Source: an uncultured Clostridia bacterium
GTDB lineage: Bacteria; Bacillota; Clostridia; Saccharofermentanales; Saccharofermentanaceae
Length of the DNA stretch: 64,000 nt
Assembly (NCBI GenBank): GCA_947303255.1
Contig: CAMYXL010000002.1
Location: 1 to 64,000, forward strand
Direction: 5' to 3'
Below, piece by piece: positions 56,977 through 64,000 of the stretch. The position numbers and the translations under genes were made by a program. Each line of letters starts with the position of its first letter. Position 1 is the first letter of the stretch. The notes below the pieces were generated by a model. It was not told the DNA's origin, made no database searches, and saw only the letters and a list, made by a program, of their open reading frames with translations.

Positions 56977-58803
56977 ATGAGAATATGTGCTTTTATCGGA
57001 GACATGTATCGCGACTATTCGTCAGCGATCATCAAAAGATTGCAAACGCGTGCGGTCGAGAACGGACACCGAATCGATATTTTCGGTAACTGTGCGGTGC
57101 CTAGTGACAACCCGCTCCATGCAGAAGGTTTGAAGAGCATCCTTAACATTCCGCCGCTTAAGACATACGACGGCATTATCCTTTGCTCGGATACACTTCA
57201 TCATGCAGGTCTTAACAGAGAGCTTTTGGACAACCTCATGTCCGCTACGGACATCCCTCCGGTCATCAGTATCAGATGCGACGAAGAGGGTTTCTATAAT
57301 ATCGTTCCTGACAACAGACAAATTCTTTACGAGATCACCAAGCACGTCCTTGATGTAACCGAGGGCGGCGACATCGGATTTGTTACAGGCCGTGATGATC
57401 TTGTGGATTCATCCGAGCGCCGTGCAGGTTTTGAAGATGCCATGCACGAGGCAGGCTTTGAAGTAAAAGAGGACATGATCTTCCACGGAAACTACTGGAT
57501 CGATCAGGGACCTATCACAGCAGACTTCTTTATCCGCGAGGACAAGTCTCTTCCTACTGCCATTATCTGTTCCAATGACTATATGGCGATAGGACTTATC
57601 GACGAGCTCGTTGAGAGAGGCTACAGCATCCCGCAGGATGTAATGATAACAGGTGTAGATAATCTGCCGTTCTCACTTAGCCACATCCCTTCGGTAACCA
57701 CATCCAATATCTCCGAAGAGTATCTTGTCGACACAGCGATCGAATGTCTGGAGAAGATCAGCAGGGGTGAGGAAGTTGACTTCTACATAACGGTTCCTGG
57801 CCAGCTCATCATAAGAGAAAGTACAATCGGAAAAACGGAGCGAGATCTCGGTGCAGCATATCACAAGTTGGATCTTATTCAGAAAGCTTACTATGATCAG
57901 ACTCTCGCGTTCGTTAGACTCAGTTCGGACTATCAGGATGTAATGTCAAAGGACAACTGCGTTAATCTTACGCTGGAGAGCATCGCCAATCTTGGTCTTT
58001 TCAAGAAGGTCTTCCTTTGTACTTACGGTGAGAACGACCGTTCCGTCATCGGTATGTTTGACGAGAAACATCTGAATAAATCGTGCAACATACCTTTTGA
58101 CAAAGAGGACCTTCTTCCGAAGGAATACAATAAGGACTTCGCGGGAATAAGGATCTATCTGCCGGTACACTTCAAAAACGAAGTTTACGGCTATGCCGTA
58201 TTGGAGATGGATAATGAGGTCGAGGGCTTTTTCGATGAGAGGCTGGAGTTTATGCTCCTTCTGTTCGGCCAGACTTTAAACAGACTTCAGCTTTACAGCA
58301 AGCTGTTTGAAGTAAGCGATGTCATGGATCTTTATATCAGGGATGCACTTACGGGAATCTTTAACAGGCGAGGATTCGAGAAAAATATCTCCAACATCCT
58401 TGACCGCAAGAAAGAAGAGGATATCAAGATAGCCGTCGCGAGTATCGATATGGATGACCTTAAGTCCATCAACGACGATTACGGACATTCCGCAGGAGAC
58501 GATGCCATCAGGGCAATCGCCAACTGCATAACCAAATCTTTGAACAAACATGAGTTCGCGGCAAGAATGGGCGGCGATGAGTTCGAAGCAGTTCTTTTTA
58601 TTGACAACCCGGGAAGGATCGGTCAGTTCATCAGATCATTCAGAACAGAAATGAAGAACGCCAACAAGAAGATCAAGGAAGGATATACGTTAAGTGCCAG
58701 CATCGGTACCGCTGAGGTCGACAGCTGGGAGACTTTGATGGAGTCCATGAACAAGGCTGACAAGATAATGTATGTCGAGAAAAAGACAAAGAAGCACAGG
58801 TAA
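56977..58803 (+). CDS. Diguanylate cyclase with periplasmic-binding-protein-like (LacI-type) sensor, no HTH
   Basis: N-terminal Peripla_BP_3-like fold (VMITGVDNLPFSLSHIPSVTTSNIS) and C-terminal RDALTGIFNRRGFE...ARMGGDEFEAVLF. Confidence 0.9.
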   Translation: MRICAFIGDMYRDYSSAIIKRLQTRAVENGHRIDIFGNCAVPSDNPLHAEGLKSILNIPPLKTYDGIILCSDTLHHAGLNRELLDNLMSATDIPPVISIRCDEEGFYNIVPDNRQILYEITKHVLDVTEGGDIGFVTGRDDLVDSSERRAGFEDAMHEAGFEVKEDMIFHGNYWIDQGPITADFFIREDKSLPTAIICSNDYMAIGLIDELVERGYSIPQDVMITGVDNLPFSLSHIPSVTTSNISEEYLVDTAIECLEKISRGEEVDFYITVPGQLIIRESTIGKTERDLGAAYHKLDLIQKAYYDQTLAFVRLSSDYQDVMSKDNCVNLTLESIANLGLFKKVFLCTYGENDRSVIGMFDEKHLNKSCNIPFDKEDLLPKEYNKDFAGIRIYLPVHFKNEVYGYAVLEMDNEVEGFFDERLEFMLLLFGQTLNRLQLYSKLFEVSDVMDLYIRDALTGIFNRRGFEKNISNILDRKKEEDIKIAVASIDMDDLKSINDDYGHSAGDDAIRAIANCITKSLNKHEFAARMGGDEFEAVLFIDNPGRIGQFIRSFRTEMKNANKKIKEGYTLSASIGTAEVDSWETLMESMNKADKIMYVEKKTKKHR

Positions 58804-58938
58804 ATCATTAACAAACTGTTTATACTCAGGAGAAATTATAAAGGAATTTTGTGATATAATGTAAAGGTAATGTGCAAACACATTAGGGGGCAGACAAGAG
58901 GAAGAAAACCGTGTCCGAATCTTGTCAGGGCTAATATT

Positions 58939-61533
58939 ATGTTTACTTGGAACTTTCAGTATATGTCGCGTTCCAGGCTGGCAGAGACGTTCAATCAGTT
59001 GATGCTCACAGGCCAGACGGGAAGCGTCCTTATAAGGATCCATACTTCCATCCACAAGAAGGATGATGCTGTTGAGCTTGCCAGGTTCATCAAGGAAGTG
59101 ATGCCGGAAGCCAAGATCTTCGGAACAAGTACTTCAGCTGTTATCAATTGGGGCAAGCTGACTCAGAATCAATGCGTTATTTCCATAACTCAGATGCAGG
59201 AAGGCAGGATCGAGACAGCCATGATCCCGACTCTTGATGAGAACGGCGATCCTATTGATACGGAAGATCTTTGTAAGAAGATAAAGAACGATCTTATCGA
59301 AGAAGACACCAAACTCCTTTTGACTTTCTCCACCAAGAAGTTCCTTGACATCTATAATTTCGTGGATAAGAGCAACACCTACTGTCCTGAAGTTAAGATG
59401 ATCGGAGGTCTTGCGGATACTCCTGAGGATTATTACGGCTTCCTTTTCGATGAGACCGGTGCATATGAAGATGCGATACTGATGGCTGCTTTCTCCGGAA
59501 GCGAACTGGAGACGACCGTGTCTTATGCGTCAGGCGTCGAGGTCGTAGGTGACGAGGAAGAAATAACCGACTGCTATGGTCCTTGCATCCTCTCCATCAA
59601 TGACGAGAAAGCCGTAAAAAGACATAAGCTGGTCTTGGAGGACGTGGACTCAAAGTTTAAGAACCTCTTCCCGTTCGTTTATTCGGATGCTCCGGGTATT
59701 CCTTTCTACATGTCATATGGCAAGGACAAGAGTATTGCCGATCTGTTCCCGGTCGAAGAGGATTACATCAGAAAGACCCTCCCGAAAAAGGACGGTATCG
59801 ACATCGACAAGAAGGACGATTATATATACGCTAACCACTATGTGATCCCGGGCAAGAAATTATCAAGAGCCTTCATCTATGACCGTAAGATCATCTCCGA
59901 TAACAGAGCTCTTTTCCAGACCGTCGAAAACTTCGAAAAAGCTGAGACATTGTTCGGCTATACCTGCGTCGTAAGATCGCAGATCTACTCCAACTGTGTA
60001 AAGTGGGAGCTGTCCGCATATGAAAACTGTAATATCTGCGGATGCGTAACTTCAGGAGAGATAACGAACTGCAACGGAAGAAATACGTTCGCGAACTGTA
60101 CTTTCTCGCTGGCCGTCATGGGCGAAGAAAAATCCACTCAGGAATTCAATCCGTACGCTTTCTCGAGAACGGATTCACTCGCAGAAGACAACATGGATCT
60201 TCTCGAATACCTTATGGGCATCGAGGGAGAATTTGCTTCATTTGAGGAAGAGTCTTCTGTTAATTCAATACGTAAGTTCATCAATGATTGTGAAGTCAAG
60301 CTCTTGTATGCGGACAAAGAAGACGTATTCAACGAAGCGGCTTTGATCATGGACATGAAGACCAAGGGCTATGACAGGATCTGTTATATCAATGTGTTTA
60401 ACGTTTCCGACATGAAGACGGTCTTCTCATCAAGAGAGATACAGATAACCAGAAACAGTCTTTTGAACAAGTGTATCAATTATGTGCGTAAGAGACACTA
60501 CCGTCTTTACATATTGGACGAGTGGCTCTTTGCCATCGGCGCACCTTCGCATATCGTGTCGCTGAATTCATTTGTGACGCATATGGAAGAGCTGCAGAAG
60601 GTTCTTTTCGAGACGTCAAAAGAGACAATAGCGATCGTTCCTGGATTCTGTGTCATGGACGGTTGTACGATCGATAACATCAACTCGGTTTATGCGGCAG
60701 CCAGGATCGAGATGGGCCAGAAGAACATTCAGTTCTATATAAGCGATGCCGAGAACGAGAAGATCGACGAGGAGAAGATCAGGGAGTATTACCGCATGGT
60801 GAACGTCATCAACTATGCGATCGCGCACGACCAGATCATCCCGTATTTCCAGGGCATCTATGATAACGAGACGAAGTCGATACATCACTACGAATCGCTG
60901 ATGAGACTTAAGGACGAGACCGGAAAAGTTTATAATCCGGCGAGCTTTTTGGATGCGGCGAGATCATTCGGACTTTTGTATGACAACATCTCGATGATCA
61001 TGATCAAGAAGGTTTTCGAGAAATTTAAGAACGTGAAGAACAAGAGCGTAAGTATCAACCTGGGACTTCGCGATATCAAGAACCGTAAGATGGTAGAGTT
61101 TATCTATGATTTCTTAAGGACAGCGGAGCATCCGGAGAACTTTGTTTTCGAGATACTTGAGAATGAAGATGTGGATGATTATAACGCGCTCATCAAGTTT
61201 GTGGATACGATCCATAACCTCGGAGGCAAGATATCGATCGACGATTTCGGAAGCGGTTATTCCAACCTGAAGCACATCGTCAATATCCACTCCGATTACC
61301 TGAAGATCGACGGTTCCATCGTAAGGAACTGCTGCAACAACAAGGAGGCGGAGAACCTGATCGCATTGATCTCGGGCTGGAAGAAAGTCAGCTCCAAGAA
61401 CATCAAGATCATAGCCGAGTTTGTTGAGAATGAGCAGATCCAGGACAAGCTTCTCTTCTATGCAATAGATTATTCTCAGGGCTATCTTTTCTCGAAGCCG
61501 ATGCCGTTCACGGAGGACATGATAAATGATTAA
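58939..61533 (+). CDS. FIST sensor - EAL domain protein
   Basis: FIST-like N-terminal half (GSVLIRIHTSIHKKDD...IFGTSTSAVINWGKL) and EAL-like C-terminus (YFQGIYDNETKSIHHYESLMRL, SIDDFGSGYSNLKHI, DYSQGYLFSKPMPF). Start is uncertain (track ORF begins 58870). Confidence 0.85.
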   Translation: MFTWNFQYMSRSRLAETFNQLMLTGQTGSVLIRIHTSIHKKDDAVELARFIKEVMPEAKIFGTSTSAVINWGKLTQNQCVISITQMQEGRIETAMIPTLDENGDPIDTEDLCKKIKNDLIEEDTKLLLTFSTKKFLDIYNFVDKSNTYCPEVKMIGGLADTPEDYYGFLFDETGAYEDAILMAAFSGSELETTVSYASGVEVVGDEEEITDCYGPCILSINDEKAVKRHKLVLEDVDSKFKNLFPFVYSDAPGIPFYMSYGKDKSIADLFPVEEDYIRKTLPKKDGIDIDKKDDYIYANHYVIPGKKLSRAFIYDRKIISDNRALFQTVENFEKAETLFGYTCVVRSQIYSNCVKWELSAYENCNICGCVTSGEITNCNGRNTFANCTFSLAVMGEEKSTQEFNPYAFSRTDSLAEDNMDLLEYLMGIEGEFASFEEESSVNSIRKFINDCEVKLLYADKEDVFNEAALIMDMKTKGYDRICYINVFNVSDMKTVFSSREIQITRNSLLNKCINYVRKRHYRLYILDEWLFAIGAPSHIVSLNSFVTHMEELQKVLFETSKETIAIVPGFCVMDGCTIDNINSVYAAARIEMGQKNIQFYISDAENEKIDEEKIREYYRMVNVINYAIAHDQIIPYFQGIYDNETKSIHHYESLMRLKDETGKVYNPASFLDAARSFGLLYDNISMIMIKKVFEKFKNVKNKSVSINLGLRDIKNRKMVEFIYDFLRTAEHPENFVFEILENEDVDDYNALIKFVDTIHNLGGKISIDDFGSGYSNLKHIVNIHSDYLKIDGSIVRNCCNNKEAENLIALISGWKKVSSKNIKIIAEFVENEQIQDKLLFYAIDYSQGYLFSKPMPFTEDMIND

Positions 61534-63310
61534 CAAGCGCGAAAGAAAGACCACTATCGGAGTTTTGGTTGACGATATCTTTTCCGATTTTGCGAAGGAA
61601 GTCATCCACAGCACGATCAACGGAATACCGGACAACAGGGATATCGATGTCGTTGTCTTTGCAGGTAAGTACGTAAGTGATAAACCGCCGCTTGTTTTCG
61701 ATTATGCATATAAGAAGTTATATAACACCATCTACAAGTTAGCCGAGATATGTGAGGTTGACGGTCTTATCATCTCCCTCGGAAGTATCGATCCGCACGA
61801 GGAGAATTTCTTCCTCAACAAGTACAACACGACCTTCGAGAATATTCCTAAGGTCATCGTTGCTGCGGAAATCGATGATTACATTACGGTCAATTACGAT
61901 AATGAGATGGGCATCAGAGAGGCCATCGACTGTCTCATCAACGTGCACGGAATCACGGAGATCTGTATGCTCGGCGGACGTCCCGACAACGGCGACGCTC
62001 TGAAGCGTAAGGACATCTACAGAAGGTGCCTCGAAGAGCACGGGATCGCTTATTCCGAAGACCGTTTTATCGAGACCGATATGTCCATCAATACCTATGC
62101 GAAGGCGAGCATTCTTTTGGACAAGAATCCTGACTGTCAGGCTATATTCTGCGTTAACGATGCGGTCGCCAGGGGTCTTTATGAAGCCATGGCCGAGCGT
62201 GATCTGATACCGGGCAAAGACGTGATGGTCTTCGGTTTTGATAATACGCTCATGGCGGGCGAACTCATGCCTTCGCTGTCATCCGTCGGTGCCGCAGGCG
62301 ATATCCTGGGCCAGAAAGCCGTCGACATTCTTCTCGACATGCTGGACGGAAAGGAAGTCGAGTCAGTGCTGTTACCGACGTGCCTTTTCGGACGTGAATC
62401 ATTCGGCTACGAGATGTATGAATATTCATCCCTCGAGATGAGCAACGTGGATTCATCCTTCATCTACAGGATGTTCGACGACTGCTTCTACAGATACAAG
62501 AACGAGAAGATCAAGAAGAAGGACATCAACCTGAAGCGCCTGTTCTTCGAGATCGCGTCCAAGATGCTCCTCGCCATGAAGCGTAAGTACATGAGCCTGG
62601 AGGAATTCAATGAACTTAAAAGGCTCATCGAAATCTTTTTCGAAAACGGTATCATGGAATACACAGATACCGCAAAGCTCATCAAGAGTATCGACCGCCT
62701 GCAGGCCGGCATGAACGTAATGGTAAAATCGCCGTCTGCGAACGTCATGAACAACCGTCTCTTCTCCTACATGAAGGACCTGGCGCTACGATACGTCTCG
62801 CAGAAACTTCATAACGAGCAGGCTCACTATAATTCATCAAGAGACGCCATCGTTCAGTTCCTGGTAAGTTCCATCGACTTCACCGGCTCCGAGGATGATC
62901 CTATGCCGAGGATCCTTCAGAGTCTCAACAAGCTGGGCTTCCAGAACGGTGCTTTCTATATGTATCGAAAACCTGTCCACATCACTTCGGAAGGGCCTAA
63001 GGAAGAAGACTTCGAGTCCACCATCGATCTTCGCTGCGCGATGAAGAACGGCGAGCTCTACGTACTGCCGCCTGAGCGCCGCTCGACCCCGGTAGGCGAG
63101 ATGTTCATCCGTGACGAGATCTCCTCCGAATGCGACGGCTTTATCGTCTTCCCTGTTTTCCACGGACCTGTCATCTACGGTGCCCTGGTCTGCGAAGCAA
63201 ACTACGACATTTACGACAGAGGCGAATATATCGCGGATCAGCTCGGTTCTGCCATCCACTCTTCATATCTCCAGCAGGAGATCAACAAAGAGCGCTCGGA
63301 AAAATCATAA
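61526..63310 (+). CDS. LacI-type periplasmic-binding-like sensor protein without recognisable output domain
   Basis: KTTIGVLVDDIFSDFAKEVI, DVMVFGFDNTLMAGELMPSLSSVG; C-terminal GAF-like region; overlaps the EAL gene by 8 bp. Confidence 0.8.
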   Translation: MINKRERKTTIGVLVDDIFSDFAKEVIHSTINGIPDNRDIDVVVFAGKYVSDKPPLVFDYAYKKLYNTIYKLAEICEVDGLIISLGSIDPHEENFFLNKYNTTFENIPKVIVAAEIDDYITVNYDNEMGIREAIDCLINVHGITEICMLGGRPDNGDALKRKDIYRRCLEEHGIAYSEDRFIETDMSINTYAKASILLDKNPDCQAIFCVNDAVARGLYEAMAERDLIPGKDVMVFGFDNTLMAGELMPSLSSVGAAGDILGQKAVDILLDMLDGKEVESVLLPTCLFGRESFGYEMYEYSSLEMSNVDSSFIYRMFDDCFYRYKNEKIKKKDINLKRLFFEIASKMLLAMKRKYMSLEEFNELKRLIEIFFENGIMEYTDTAKLIKSIDRLQAGMNVMVKSPSANVMNNRLFSYMKDLALRYVSQKLHNEQAHYNSSRDAIVQFLVSSIDFTGSEDDPMPRILQSLNKLGFQNGAFYMYRKPVHITSEGPKEEDFESTIDLRCAMKNGELYVLPPERRSTPVGEMFIRDEISSECDGFIVFPVFHGPVIYGALVCEANYDIYDRGEYIADQLGSAIHSSYLQQEINKERSEKS

Positions 63311-63432
63311 CGCCCGATCACACGATTAACAAAATAAAGACCAAGACTTAAACATTTCTTTAACAGTTCTTGGCTTCATATTAACGTTGCCGTTTTATCC
63401 TTGAATCATAAAACAAAAGCGAGGGTACAAAA

Positions 63433-63753
63433 ATGAACGACGTAAGAAAGCACATGAACATCCCAATGACAACAGCTCTCAACAACAGAGCTTACTGCAA
63501 AGAAATGGCAAGAAACATCGAGAGAGAGGGCCTCATCACAGGCATGACAACATCCCAGCTCTCATGCGAGATCTTCGCTCATGCATATGTTTTCTGCAAC
63601 TTCAAATATGTTCCGGGAATCATCAGGAACACCGCTTTTGCTAAGAGTGCTTATCACAGCACGGCAGACGGCGTCGATCTCGAGGACAACGGTGACAGCC
63701 TCGTTAGAAGGATCGCCTATAGAGTAATCTGGCTCATGCCTTCAGTTGCTTAA
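63433..63753 (+). CDS. Hypothetical protein
   Basis: 106-aa ORF with GAGGG upstream of its ATG; no motif recognised. Confidence 0.5.
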   Translation: MNDVRKHMNIPMTTALNNRAYCKEMARNIEREGLITGMTTSQLSCEIFAHAYVFCNFKYVPGIIRNTAFAKSAYHSTADGVDLEDNGDSLVRRIAYRVIWLMPSVA

Positions 63754-63757
63754 ATCT

Positions 63758-64000
63758 CTAGTTAACTTCCTTCGGGCTTATGATGACCGAATTATTGAAC
63801 GCGCGGGAGAAAGCTCCTTTGATATGGTTCTCATCTTCATATGTTCCGTGAACCATGACAACAAGTTCCTTCGTCTGATAAAAGCACAGGAACTCCGTCT
63901 TTTCGTTATTCTCGTTAAGCATGATCTTCTGATCCAACCCGGCCTTTTCCTCGTCCAAAAATCTGAACTTAGCCTCCCCGTTTTTTCGAGCGGTATTATA
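63758..64000 (-). CDS. Hypothetical protein, partial at the window end
   Basis: Minus-strand frame ...YNTARKNGEAKFRFLDEEKAGLDQKIMLNENNEKTEFLCFYQTKELVVMVHGTYEDENHIKGAFSRAFNNSVIISPKEVN is open to the window edge. Confidence 0.5.
   Translation of the reverse strand, partial: YNTARKNGEAKFRFLDEEKAGLDQKIMLNENNEKTEFLCFYQTKELVVMVHGTYEDENHIKGAFSRAFNNSVIISPKEVN

Noticed and set aside
58854-58938. c-di-GMP (GEMM) riboswitch in the leader of the FIST-EAL gene
   Set aside because: A small hairpin (AATGTG-CAAA-CACATT) is present, but the GEMM consensus elements are not recognisable.

Overview
The window looks like a chromosomal segment from a Clostridia-like bacterium; this assignment is inferred from protein style only. 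Main contents: (1) a partial pckA, an EamA transporter, a CarD-like regulator and an HD-GYP protein. (2) A long surface-polysaccharide region (~7.3-34 kb and 35.9-38.7 kb) with two Wzy-like polymerases, Wzx, three acyltransferase-3 genes (one frameshifted), two LicD, an IspD/TarI-type cytidylyltransferase, glycosyltransferases, WecG/TagA, Wzz, a priming sugar transferase and a YfhO-like protein. An AbrB-like/HipA-like kinase pair is embedded in it. (3) A tight ten-gene minus-strand unit (42.1-53.65 kb) combining CarS-like, PssA-like, Psd-like, UbiA-like and two PEP-synthase-like phosphotransferases with an acyl-CoA ligase, a GNAT, an antiporter and GH3. It is a candidate non-canonical lipid pathway. 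(4) A c-di-GMP cluster (57.0-63.3 kb). (5) One tRNA-Ala(CGC). Two non-coding observations stand out. First, two intergenic arrays ~51.5 kb apart carry a diverged repeat built on TTTTTCCAACCTTAGGTTGGA, with motif starts spaced about 41-42 bp (or twice that). Second, the octamer TTTTCGAG/CTCGAAAA looks strongly over-represented and is present in different codon frames. All family calls are by eye from translated motifs; no searches were run.
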